NCBI GenBank assembly: GCA_948567375.1
Contig: OX419756.1
Location: 43,254,552 to 43,318,551, forward strand
Source: Lunularia cruciata
Taxonomy: Eukaryota > Streptophyta > Marchantiopsida > Lunulariales > Lunulariaceae
Direction: 5' to 3'
Length of the DNA: 64,000 bases
This document shows, one piece after another, positions 50,706 to 62,149 of this stretch. Each line of letters opens with the position of its first letter. The first letter of the stretch is position 1. A model generated the notes under the pieces. It saw only the letters and a list, made by a program, of their open reading frames with translations. It did not search any database and was not told the origin of the DNA. A program made the translations under genes and the position numbers.

Positions 50706-52686
50706 AAGGTGAGTCCTTGGGTGCTGGTGACACCTTTGGACGATTGCGCTTCTACAATCTGTGGATCAGTTTTTGTAGCAACTAGAATCTCTTGCCAGAA
50801 TTCAGGGTTAATCTTAACCTCTACCGCCAAGTTGTTGGCCATTGGCATGCGGGTGAATGCATCTGCAAGTTGCTTTTTACCTTCCACGTAGGTGATTGTC
50901 ATGTTGAAGCGTTGTTGCCACTCTGTCCACCGAATTTGGCGACGAGAGAGATCCTTCTGTGTCTCGAGGTAGACTAGAGGTTTGTGGTCTGTCTCTACTA
51001 CAAATGCCTTCTTGCCTAGGTAGTGCTTACAATGCTTGGTTGCTAGAACGATGGCCAGCTCTTCTCGTTCTGTGGTGTGGTAGTTGCGCTCTGCCGGTAA
51101 CAACTTTTGAGAGAAATATGCAATTGGATGCCATCCGTCATGCCCGCTTGTTGTAGGACTGCTCCTATTGCTACGCCTGATGCATCCGTAGCCAACTTGA
51201 TTGGACATTTTGGGTCATACCACTTCAAGATTGGTGCATGTAGCAAGGCGGCCTTCAATTTTTGAAAGGCCAACTCCTGTGCAGTTCTCCATGTCCACTT
51301 CTTCCCCTTGCCAAGTTGTGCCGTTAAAGGCTGTGCAACCTTGGAGAAGTCTTTGACAAATCTATGATAGAATCCCGTCAACCCCAAGAAGCTCTTAAGT
51401 TGAGTCTGATCTTCTGGGGCACTCCATTTTTGAATGACCTCTATTTTATCTGTCAATACTTGAATGCCCTCTGCACTTACTCTATGCCCTAAGTAGTCTA
51501 CTTCAGACTTGCCAAACTCACACTTTGAGATTTTGGCATACAATTGATTCTGTCTTAGAATCTGGAGGACCTCTCGTAGATGTTGTTTGTGTTTTGTCAT
51601 CGTGCTACTATATACTAAGATATCATCCAAGAAGACGATAACAAACTTATCCAAGTATGGACAAAATATGTCATTCATTAGGCTCATGAAAGTGGCAGGC
51701 ACATTGGTGAGGCCAAAAGGCATCACAAGATACTCAAAGTGGCCATACCTAGTTCGAAAGGCAATTTTGTACACATCCTCCTCTGCAATTCGGGTTTGAT
51801 TATAACCGCTCCGCAAGTCCAGTTTGGTGAAGTACCTCGCTCCATGGAGTTGATCAAACAGGTCATCCATGCGAGGTAAGGGGTACTTGTTCTTCACTGT
51901 TTGCTGATTGAGACCCCGATAGTCAATGCACATGCGCATTGTACCATCCTTCTTCTTCACAAACAAGACAGGGGCCCCATATGGTGATACGCTAGGTTGG
52001 ATGAACCCTTTCTGTAGCATCTCCTCAATTTGAGTCTTACACTCCTCCAACTCATGAGGTGATAGGCGATATGGGGCCTTACAAGGAGGTGTCTTCCCCG
52101 GGAGTGTCTCTATTTTGTGATCTACTCGCCTTTTAGGTGGTAATCCTGAGGGTAGATCATCGAGAAAGACATCTTGAAACTCATCCACCACATCCTTCAA
52201 TTTCTCAGGAATTTGTCCAGCGAGTTGTGCACTCTGGACTTCTCTTATTAGACCCAAAAAACATCTATCGGTTTTACAGACAGTTGTCGTTCCTATGACA
52301 TATAGAGGCAGTTTCTGCCTGTGTGATTTTTCTTTAACCCCAATGATTGACCATTGGTGGGTTCTCACTACTTTCTTCCTCCAATCCACCATTGGGTTGT
52401 ACTGCTCCATCCATGGCATACCTAAAATTGCATCATAACGGGCTAACTGTATCACTCGCCACTCAATTGCTTCCTGATACTCTCCTACAGAGAGGGTTAC
52501 CCGTCTAGGTAATGATTCAATCCTCTTTGTTTGCCCATTTGGTAACTCTACTTCTTCACTTCCATCTCTCTCTAGATCCATTCCCAAGCTTATTGCAACA
52601 GAGCAAGACAAGAAATTCTCTGTTGCTCCCGGATCTATTAATACTCTCACTTGATTACCTTCTAGGATTCCATTCACAACAATCAA
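50651..52686 (-). pseudogene. gypsy-1 protease, reverse transcriptase and RNase H
   Basis: 52,686-51,043 encodes the aspartic protease motif [12 protein letters not shown], then the RT with [39 protein letters not shown], the catalytic FLDDILVYS and [11 protein letters not shown], and the RNase H start [16 protein letters not shown]. Comparison with gypsy-2 shows a one-base loss near 51,150, after which RNase H continues in another frame ([19 protein letters not shown]). A second one-base loss near 50,690 precedes the integrase. Protease carries Pro where many relatives have Ser (D-P-G-A-T). The gag and pol frames differ. Confidence 0.9.
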
Positions 52687-52781
52687 TTGTGAGGTTGCCT
52701 TTCGGGATCTTTGCGCATTATTCTTCTTCCTTCCCTCGCTTCTCTGCTTCCTTATTGAGCCAATAAGGCCGTGAGGTACAT

Positions 52782-53888
52782 TTACTGGCGATCTTCATTT
52801 TCCGAAGTGGTTTCCACCTCCTCCTCTTCAATGTGCCTCTCCATGTTGTTCAAAGATCGCCTGTACGAAGGCCGAGGGCCTCTAGGGAAACGAGTGCGAC
52901 AATTGGTAGATATGTGCCCAATACGGCCACAATTGTAACAATGGCGTTGTTCTCCTCGAGTCCCTTCTCCTCGTGGGACTCCATCTCTTCGTTCTTCTAC
53001 CCGTCCCCGCTCTCCTTGAAGCGGCCGTGCTCCTCGATCCCGGAATCGAAGGTTGCCCAATTCCATCGGTACTGGTCCACCCATGTGTGGCATTTCTGCC
53101 CGATAATGTTGAGGTGGAACTACTCCTTCACCTCCACCTAATGCTCCGGCTATTCTCTGTGCACAAGCAATAACTTCAAATACCGTGCGAGGGTTTTGCA
53201 CCATGACTTCTTGGCGAATCCGCTCTTTCAACCCTCGTTTGAAATTGTCAAGAGCCTCTGCTGGACTCATGTCGGTAATTGAGACTTGTAGATCCAAAAA
53301 TGCCTCCACATACTCTTGTACGCTATTCTTCTGTCTCAATCCCCATAGTCGGGTTCGAGCCATCTGCATAGAATCCACCGATTGGAAATTCTTGAGCAGT
53401 CCTTCTTGCATTGATGTCCATGTGACCTCCCTTCTCTCTGCCAGCATGGATCGTTCCCAAGCATCATACCATGTGAGGGCTTTATCGGTCAAGTACCCAC
53501 ATGCAAACACGCCTGCAGCATGCTCTGTGATCTCTATTGAGAACAATCAAAAATATCGATTCATTCTCGAGATCCAATTCTCCACTACTCCCATCGTACG
53601 CTGCCCCTTGTAAGGCTCGATGTTGCAGGTCTTCTTCATCCGGAGTAGCAATGTGGCTTCATCGTTGATAGGGTTCGTAGGCACGGGTGCCTCTCCAAGT
53701 ACTTCAGTTGCAGGTACTGGGTTTTGAGACGGCTCTTCTTCTTGCATGGCTTGATCATTCCTGAAGATCTGCACTTGACTTTGCAATGTCTCCATGGTCA
53801 TCTTAATCTCTCGAAATTCATTCAACATCCCTTGCATTCCTTGCACCAGCTCTTGTAACTGCGGATCTATGGTTCCTGCAACACCCAA
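52782..53888 (-). pseudogene. gypsy-1 gag with internal TGA and lost start
   Basis: Two same-frame pieces are separated only by TGA at 53,547-53,549: 53,888-53,547 (DPQLQELVQGMQGMLNEFRE to SRMNRYF) and 53,546-52,782 (FSIEITEHAAGVFACGYLTD to ENEDRQ). The second piece includes the CCHC knuckle CYNCGRIGHISTNC. The probable start codon is ATA at 53,868-53,870, where gypsy-2 has ATG (accATGgat). Capsid-like and nucleocapsid-like parts are otherwise intact. Confidence 0.85.
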
Positions 53889-54465
53889 TTGCTAACGTCT
53901 ACTTCAATACAGAGTCAATATAATCACTCTGGAAGGTGCACAAACTATCGGAACTACCATTGGGACCTCAGAAGCTATCACTCGTTCACTCGTTGATAAT
54001 ACTCCTCACCAAAATTCCTGACCACAAAATCTCTAAACACCAATTTCGGCCTCACTACATAACGGATTTCTACTTGAGTGTTGAAAGGGAGAGGATTTGG
54101 GACATTCATATCCATATTATCATAATAGAATGTAGATTGTCAAATCCCACTCTCTGTCATATATCACCATAGGTAGAATCACCGGGTTTGGTGAGTTCAT
54201 CACTCTGTCCATGAATTCCGCACCAAAGTGATAAACTAGCGATACTCTCATCTGCTCACGCTGGATGTACATAACCTTGATGTGGAATGGGTTGAGAATG
54301 GAAAGCTAGGTGCGGGAAATTGTCCCCCTGGCGCATCCATCCCATCCGCTCTCTAAAGTCCTTCCTAAGTCTAGCGATTACTCTATGTTCTCCACCTCAA
54401 ATTACTCAGTTTCAGTAGTTCGTGCTATTCCAAGAGGGGTGATCCACTCTCTTGGACTAGAACAC

Positions 54466-54479
54466 TCGCTCTGATACCA
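54466..54479 (-). other. Primer-binding site of gypsy-1 (tRNA-iMet type)
   Basis: The minus strand reads TGGTATCAGAGCGA one base after the 5' LTR, which complements the 3' end of plant initiator tRNA-Met. Confidence 0.9.
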
Positions 54480-54480
54480 T

Positions 54481-55221
54481 TGTAATACTCCGAGGACAAG
54501 AGAAGAGAGAAAACACAGATTGCACACTCAAACATTCGATGCCCCGAGGGAGCACCTTCTCTTTATTATATAGACAAAGAGGATCTCCTCCAAGGAAGCT
54601 CCACCATAGGATTAGGGACACAGATAGGTGACATGTCAGCAAGCTCCTCCCTTGGATTACTTACTTGGATGGGTGACTTGTCTGGTCTAGGTCCTATCTG
54701 GTTGGTCAAACGAGCTTTGACCGGAGGGAATCTTTTAGGGAATCTTCCTGTAGGAATCTCAGAATCACATGAGTAAGGTACCGTTGGAAAGCTCTCGACG
54801 AGACAAACCAGGGGGAGGGAAGGCCAGCCTTTCCTCCATTGGGGGGGGGGGAATCTGCACATTTTCGAGGCCTAATTCATCCGTTTAGGCCTCCTAAATT
54901 GCCTTCAAAGATTTCAGGCATATTTCGGTTCCTACTCTATTAGTAGAAGTCCCCTTTTGGTGATACCTCTTTCTGATCTGTTTAGTCCATCATGTGTAAC
55001 ATTCTTCCAGATGTTACCAAACCAATTCTCACCTTTAAATCATATGTCTAGCTATTGGTTCTAAGGTTCTCAAGTCTATTTCGGTTTCTGCCCTATTAGT
55101 AGAAGTACTCTTTTGGTGATACTTCTATCTGATCTATTTTGACCATCATGTATAACATCATTCTAGATGTTACCAAACCGAATTTCACATCTAGATCATA
55201 TGGCTAACCCTTGGTATTACA
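54481..55221 (-). repeat. 5' LTR of gypsy-1
   Basis: 741 bp. Compared with 48,605-49,345 I count six substitutions (five transitions, one transversion) and no indel; even the 11-G run is the same. Confidence 0.95.
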
Positions 55222-57289
55222 TGCACCCAATGGGATTGTTTTACCCATTCACCTACCAACCATTCTCCATCTTCTTGTATTTGAATAAGGACTCAAATTT
55301 CCTCATCATATCTTCTATTGCTTGGGGCTACTCTTGGTTGAGGTATATTGCTCCAAGCATTGAAATAGACTTGAGAACCTTTTGCCAATGCTCCTCAATG
55401 CATGCAAACACATTGCCCTACAAGTCTATAAAATTGGGTTGTTTTTCTCCTTAATCTCCTACATCATCGAGAGATAAGTAAAATCCCATATCCACAATAA
55501 GAACTATGAACAATTCAAGTTGAGATACTTGGCATATTGGTAATACGCCCATTTCTTCACTCATGGAGAATGCAAGGAAATTTGGTTGTTTTTGTCTTCT
55601 TTTTTGGAGAAATGGTGTTGTCCAATGCTTTCAATTCAAACTTGTCTCACCAATTTTACCTTCACACTCTTGGTTCCAATCACCCTCTCACATAGTTTCT
55701 TGTGCTAACTCAAAAATTCTACTTGACCGTTGAGCAAGTTAGTTCTAATGCGCAGTTGAAATTCTACCTTTATTGAATCTTGGTGGCAATGCAAATTCAG
55801 TTGATTGAACCTTACTCCTTCAGAACGTGGGATACTTATACTTATCAAAAGCTTGTTTCAGAATTTTGGTGGGCATTAGTGGTAAAATGCCATTGTTCAC
55901 ACATGTGGGAAACATCATGAGGACTTATGGTTCCTATAATCTGTTCTTTGTCTTGCATGGTAGTTTCTTGTGTGTGTGAATGCCAATCTGGATGACTAAT
56001 TGCCAATGGCTGATGTGGCAACTTGTACTCATGATCATGATGGTAGCTCCACTCAAATGGTCTATGTGTAGTCCCACTCAGATAGTCACTCCATCTGGTA
56101 AATAAATACATATTTATAGTGTTTTTATGATAGTTAGAGTACAAGTCTTAAATCCTATCTACCACCACTATTTTAATTTGAATGCTTAATGAATTACTAA
56201 GAAAAGAAAAAATAGAAAAATCTGCATAAGGAGATGCAAGTTGAGCTACCACATGCTTTTCTCCTCAAATGTAAGAGTCCATGCAAACATTGAGTGAGTC
56301 ATGCCTCCAACTCTGAGTTCAATCATAGTCATTACACACTTGCTAGCCATTTATGTGGGTGGCAAACAAGTTGCCTTCCAAATCCATCAACTACAAGGAT
56401 CTATTGTTGAAGATGGTTTGCACGTGATAGGGCACCATCCAAAAAAGCTGTAGCTTGCATAGAGACAATTAGTACCTATTATCATATAGCAAAACCAGAT
56501 CACTTGTAGTGACCTACACCAGACATATGTTTTTGTCATGGTGCTCCTTCTTATGTTGTTGGTTGTCCCTCATACATTTTTATGAATCTCCTTGCTTCTC
56601 ATCCAAGAAAGTCAAAGTTCTTGACTATCTTCATGTAACATTCTATCTTCAAAGAGAATTTGATAGGTGAGACACCAAATTCCACGAATAGAATGAAGTG
56701 TAATACATACTTAAGAAAGTACAAGTTTGCCTTGTGATGATTTTTTCCATAGTTCTATAGGTCCATAGAGCTGCCAATAGTTTGGTATCCCAATCATAAG
56801 TGTAATTGGTCATGACATTGTTCAAGATTTTCTACATCAGTATTCTAGCCTTCTTGATTAATCCATTTGCCTTAGGATTGTAAGAAGTAGTTTTCTTGTG
56901 CTTAATGTGAAAATACATCATCAAGGATTTAATCAGATTTTGAGAAAATGTACTTGTGTATCATTGATTAGCTCCAATGGACAACCATACTATGAGATGA
57001 AATTTTGAAAGAAAAGTTCTATTACCATGACAACATGTAATACCATTAGCTAGAAAAATTAATTGTAAGTGCATGGTAATATAGTTAAATTTTTTTTACA
57101 TGATGGTCTAAGTAGATCATATAGAGGAGTCTCTAAAAGAGGACTTCCTTTAATAGGGCAGAAGCCAAAACATACCAAAAATTCTCAATTCAATTCCATA
57201 GGCCTAAATGAAAGAATTAGGCCTTGAAAAATGGAATCTTATTTCCCCTTTGGAGGAGAAGCTTTTTCTTTCTCCCCCTTTGTTATAGG
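55222..57289 (-). pseudogene. Family X, split copy, N-terminal side, and unassigned sequence
   Basis: The minus strand from about 55,650 to 55,222 carries coding-like pieces: KQPNFLAFSMSEEMGVLPIC, then NVFACIEEHWQKVLKSISML and EDMMRKFESLFKYKKMENGW. They run directly to the gypsy-1 target site and resume at 48,604. From 55.75 to 57.29 kb I see only decayed AT-rich sequence with no nameable gene. Confidence 0.35.
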
Positions 57290-57960
57290 ATCATGAGATA
57301 GTCAAGATGAAGGAGGAGATAGTAGGCTTGAGGCAGCAGATTACTCAACAAGACTCCAATTTAACAACTATTAAGGGTAGACCGAGCGGCAAGCATAGGA
57401 GATGAAGAAGAAGTATCTTGAGGAGTTGGATGCTAGGGACAAGCAGGTCATGTCTCTAAAGAAGGAGCTAGATGGTCTATGGAAGGAGAAGGCTACAAAG
57501 GAGCAATCTTGTGATGCCACCTTGCAAGTCACCAAGATGCACATTGAAGAGTTGTCCATGATTGTGGCTGACCATGAAAACATAGCTCACATTCCCCAAG
57601 TACAAGTCAAACAAGAGGTGGAGATGGAGTTGCAATCCATCCATGATACTTTGGATGAGGAATGAACAAGAGTTCTTACAATCATGGAAGAATAATATTG
57701 CTAATAGGCTAAAGACCTAAGTGGAATTGACTATTACGACCCAAGCTCACTATTTTAAGCTACAAGAGTTGAAGTTGGAGATACACGCATTAGAAGCCAA
57801 GACCTACTCCACTAAAAAATTGACCAAGTTGGTAGAGAAGTTGCACAAGCATGGTGATGCCAAGTTTGAAAGTGTCTTAAGTAGTATCCATCACAAACTA
57901 GAGGAGTAGAATGAACATGTCAAAGAGCTGATTTGAAGGTGCAAAGGTGAAGGAGGGTCA
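57290..57960 (+). pseudogene. Family X, coiled-coil C-terminal fragment
   Basis: Plus-strand frames 57,402-57,665 (KKKYLEELDARDKQVMSLKK to MHIEELSMIV and VEMELQSIHDTLDEE) and 57,721-57,909 (KLVEKLHKHGDAKFESVLSS) encode a charged coiled coil interrupted by a stop. The first part matches the minus-strand copy at 39.2-39.4 kb, including LTIME after the stop. The orientation is opposite to that copy. Confidence 0.45.
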
Positions 57961-58984
57961 AGGAAGTAGATTGTGGTGTACAATACTTGTATAATTGTAT
58001 AGTTTTGAACCACTGGGATGTGGTCATCACAACACAACCATTGGGCTGAAACTGCATTGTGATGAAATGTCTCCGTGCAATGACATGTATAGAAATTCTT
58101 TGAGCAATTAAGGCTCTATACATTCAATTCATTCTTTTGTAAATATCTGATTTTTGTGACCATTCTCCCAATACGTAGCTGGAGTCATGGTATTGGTAGA
58201 GTGTATAGTAAGCACCTCTATGTAGGTGGTTCTGCCATAGCATTTAATATGTAACAACCAATTAGGTAGAATAGGATTAGTCTTAATTCATAGTTATGGG
58301 GTTGTGGCATTGCATACCGTGCATGTGCCCCATCTTGTTGTAATAGAGAGTATAAGGAAAGTTGCTCCAACTTAATACAGGTTTAGTAAGCACAAATTGA
58401 AATCCCATCTCAGACTTGTCTTTTCAAAGTAGGAATGCAATCCCACAACACACAATGCAATCCCATTCACTTTACTTGTTTCTTTGCAAATTTGACTTTG
58501 TTGTGGAGAAGATGCTTGAGGACCTCTTAGATCATGAGTATATCAATGTCAGTATGGTGTATGTTTGGTGATCATTTAGTTGAGTAGTGGGGAGAAACTC
58601 AAAGTAGGAATGCAAGTGCCTTGGTGTGGGAGTGCAGTCAGGCTTGTGAGTTCTAAAGGGTCAGGGTGATGTGTTGAGAGCCATGATGGCTATGAGTGTC
58701 TTAAAGTATCACATGTAACAAAAAGTTCAAGGTATTGCAAACTTGCATTATAGCGGTGAGGAGTGCCTTCTAGGAAGGGTAGAATGCTCTCATTGGTGCT
58801 ATGGTATGCATTATACCGGTAACTACAAGGGAAAGATCTTTGGGGCGAATGACCAACATGAGAGATTAATCATCATCTTCAAGAGCTCATGTAGTGAGAT
58901 ATCATTTGTGAATGTGATTTAGTTGTTTTTTTTTGCTATAATGTGCCGCAAAAGAGTACCCTACCCTCTTTTGGGAATTGTCTT
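57961..58984. other. No gene seen
   Basis: Decayed unique-looking sequence between family X and the RLE fragment. Only short frames are present. Confidence 0.4.
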
Positions 58985-60115
58985 GGCTTTATCATCCATT
59001 AAGGCATTTTGACTTGCACCAACTATTTCTATATAGTGATGAGGTCTGCCTAGGTTTGGTCCACCCATTTACATTACTCACTTGTGAGTGTGAGTGGGGT
59101 TCTACTTTAGATGCAACAATGGTCCATATGACATGATTTCTTTTTGGAAGATAGAGGATAGCTACCAACAATGCTATCAAGGATATAGTGTTTGCCATGG
59201 CAAGAGAGAATGGATACCTTGCTTGGAAGGAGTGTTTGTATGTATTGTAGACAACACAAGTCAGTGTAGACTTGTACTTGGTAGAGATTTCAGGTGATAG
59301 AAATGGATATTGTGGTTAAAGACACTACATGTGATGTAGTGTTAGAGAGAATGATCACCCATCCTCTTGGATGGGCGGCAAGTGGAGCGGCAATAGGCAA
59401 ATTCTCAAAGTATAGGTTTATGCATTAAAGTCACCTCTTTGTTCCTCTAGCCTTGGAGTTATATGGAGTGATGGATGTGCAGTTTGACACATTTGTCTGT
59501 GTGTACCACAAGGACTTATCATTCTAGACATCAAGGGTATCATTCTCACTCTCATATTTTATGAAATGTGCACCATAAATGTGCATACATTACTCTATAA
59601 AGAATATTGGTTGGTACAATCTGAGTGGAACAATCACACTAGGTGGTGCTTCTTTGGATGCTCCTGGGCCATTTTTTGATCAAGAGCATTGGCTTCTGCA
59701 ATCCATAGAAGAGCAATCACACAAGTTGATCCTTCTTTGGATGCTCCCGCCCCTTGTTCTACTGAGGGCATTACCTAGTGCAATCCATAAGAGAGCAATC
59801 ATAAGAGAGAAATCACACTAGGTGATGCTTCTTTGGATGCTCCCCTCCATTGTTTGACTAAGAGCATGGGCTAGTGCAATCCATAAGAGAGCAAGCACAC
59901 TAGATGATGCTTCTTTGGGTGCTCAGGTTATTTGTACACCATATGCCTTATATAGTTCATATAGCAGATTCCTCTTACCAATACTATTGGGGCTTAGCCA
60001 ATTTTACCCCCATCTTTCCTTTTAATCGATACTATTGGGGCTTAGCACCATTTTTGATTCTATGTCTTTTCCTTATATCGCTTGATGGGGTCTTCCCATC
60101 CTTCTTGTTATCAAA
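58985..60115 (+). mobile_element. 3' fragment of an RLE non-LTR retrotransposon
   Basis: This matches 15,870-16,720. It keeps the zinc-finger segment (CECEWGSTLDATMVHMT, about 59,085) and the nuclease segment VDIVVKDTTCDVVLE with GWAASGAAIGKFSKY (about 59,305-59,420), then HLFVPLALELYG. It is broken by stops. It differs from the 13-16 kb copy by a tandem expansion near its 3' end. Confidence 0.7.
59631..59935 (+). repeat. About 82-bp tandem repeat, four units
   Basis: Units begin CAATCACACTAGGTGRTGCT at about 59,631, 59,714, 59,810 and 59,892, each continuing TTCTTTGGATGCTCC. A 15-bp insertion precedes unit 3. The equivalent place in the other copy (about 16,500-16,580) has one unit. Confidence 0.75.
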
Positions 60116-60134
60116 ACTTATACCTAGTAATAGT

Positions 60135-61804
60135 GCTCTGGATATGTTTGTGGATATCAGAAACAAAACACAACATGGAGTGTTGGAAGTCCTCGGTTGA
60201 CGGATGCGGTATTTCTATTCGTAAATGCCGCCGCTGTAACTTCCAGTGTGTGCTTAAGAGGGCTACCCGTTGTCTGTGCCTTCTCCTGCTGCTGTCGCTT
60301 ATGAGGGCAAGGGTGCAAAATTCCCAATCTCGTCCCAGGTACGTTTGGATGTAGACCAGTATGGTGACAGCCAGGAGGCCACCCAAGCTGAACGAAAAGA
60401 AAGCACCAGTTGAAAATATCGAGAGATTTGACTTTTCCAACGGGTCCGTGATATCGAATTGATCTGCCACGAAAGCGGAGACACATGAATTGGTGGATCC
60501 AATCCCTAAAGCTACAATGTGGAGTCGAATGAACAGCATCTCAGGAGTCATTCAGCCAGGTTTCAGGTGTATTACAACCAGTACTTTGCAATGTACGGAC
60601 ATAGTATGCTCGTGAACAGCAGCATGTGACAGCAAATCAAGAAAAGTTGAGTTGATGCTCATTTCTTCTCAATATAAATAGATCTCACCATGAATAATCA
60701 TTGCAGGTTGCCACTGACCAGTAAATGTTTTGTCTGCCGGCCTTTGAGTCCACAGCTGGCCCGCAGTCTCCTTGGTCCTTCGAGCGTTATGTGGATAATT
60801 CTGGACTCTCAACTCCATCCTTAGGCTCAAAATGCATCTTCCTATATCTCGATTTCAGACAACATATGGGGTAACACCACCCATCACTGAATCCGGGGAC
60901 ATATTTTCACATTACAGATCTTAGGAAACCACAAGCTTACCGCAATGCAGGTTTACCCGTGTTACTAATAATCTTAGGTTCTTAATCTCCTGTATGTAAC
61001 CAAATCAATCGAGTCCAGCTGATTTAAGCTCTAGACTCTGTTCCTGTCGACTTACAAGCTCATACTAGGTCCTATAATACTTATATGCACACATGAATTG
61101 CCGACAAACATTCCTGACGTGGGGTACTAGGATTCTCTCTCCTACCTGTAATTTCGTTCTCTACAACTGTCGTAGGATTGCAGAATCTAAGCACAAAAAC
61201 AAACATCCAGAAATTCCCATGAGCTTCTGCAATACCACGTGTCAAGCTCATCGCTTCCTCGTCTGTATCTCGTGAGATGCATCAGATATTTGTCACTCAA
61301 TCTCGAGATAATTAGAATAAATTTGCGGTGCATCCGTTTTAATGCACATTGTAACACCGCCTCCATCGTCTTTGTGGATCTCAAATTAGCGGAGAACTAA
61401 ATATCAATCTCGAAGTTTCCAACACCGGTGATGACAAGTATAAGAATATCTGTGTCGTTTCATACGTATAGATGATGTAATATTCAGCATTGTGACTAAC
61501 AATGTTAGAGGTTTTATTTTGATATACAGGACCTGTGTTCCCCCTGGACAGCGTGAAAAAGGTTCAATATACTCTTATAAATTATGGCCTCTGAACAAAT
61601 ACAAGCAACTTTCGTTGTCGCAATAAGAACATGACTGTATTGCTGGACCCATATTCTGTACTTCGTACCGTAACCTTCTACTTTACATGTCCTTCAGTGG
61701 CTAACAGATACTTCCATAAGATTCACATGGTAGATCTTATCAGTCAGTGTGTACATGCATGCCAGCTTGCTTATGGTCCTTTAAGTGGTCCACCTTAGAA
61801 TCTA
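60135..61804 (-). pseudogene. Broken duplicate of NPF-B 5' half and upstream region
   Basis: On the minus strand, 60,520-60,140 matches NPF-B exon 3 (SCVSAFVADQFDITDPLEKS, then a WGF-to-WEF change and frameshifts). At about 60,545 the similarity jumps to the sequence at 31,180. 60,680-60,850 then matches exon 1 and its splice region, and 60,850-61,804 matches the NPF-B upstream DNA to about 32,922. Relative to NPF-B, exon 2 with its flanks (about 30,330-31,175) and about 430 bp upstream (32,320-32,750) are missing. It cannot encode a transporter. The left edge abuts the RLE retrotransposon fragment. Confidence 0.85.
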
Positions 61805-62149
61805 GGGGAGTTTACGTATAAACGAACAGAAATTGAAAAATAAAACACAATTTGCTTGTCCGCTATAATCCATAATCCCCTGTTTCTTTTGCTATAAGGA
61901 TAAGGATACGATAGAACTCTCAACTTTCCGTGTAGCATAACCGAAAAGATAGGATAAGCTAAGTTGGTTAACTGAATTCTACTCCAATGAAGGTTTTATT
62001 ATCTTCTACTCCAATGAAGGCAAAGACGACTGTCACATGTGATGCCCCTTTTCTCCGTAGTTGTCACTCGAAAACTGATCTTCCAAGGTTGTTTCTGCAC
62101 GGTTTTAAATTCTAATATTCTTGGGTTTGATTGCTTTCTATTTACGGGA
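61805..62149. other. No gene; short tandem repeat
   Basis: TCTACTCCAATGAAGG occurs twice about 26 bases apart near 61,977 and 62,003. Nothing else was recognised. Confidence 0.4.

Larger units (their letters stand above)
48605..55221 (-). mobile_element. Young Ty3/gypsy chromovirus (gypsy-1), complete structure
   Basis: A 6,617-bp element with 741-bp LTRs that differ at six sites by my count (about 0.8%), flanked by a perfect 5-bp target duplication TGCAC (48,600-48,604 and 55,222-55,226). On the minus strand the order is 5' LTR, tRNA-iMet primer site, leader, gag, protease, RT, RNase H, integrase, chromodomain, polypurine tract, 3' LTR. Coding is broken: the gag ATG is ATA, there is a TGA in gag and a TAG after the integrase core, and two one-base losses in pol. 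So this copy cannot encode a full polyprotein unless recoding occurs, yet it inserted recently. It was probably mobilised by proteins of an intact relative, or two of the breaks are sequence errors. Confidence 0.95.

Noticed and set aside
60111-60551. A third NPF gene
   Set aside because: It is a truncated, frameshifted copy of NPF-B exon 3 joined to exon 1/upstream DNA, with exon 2 missing.
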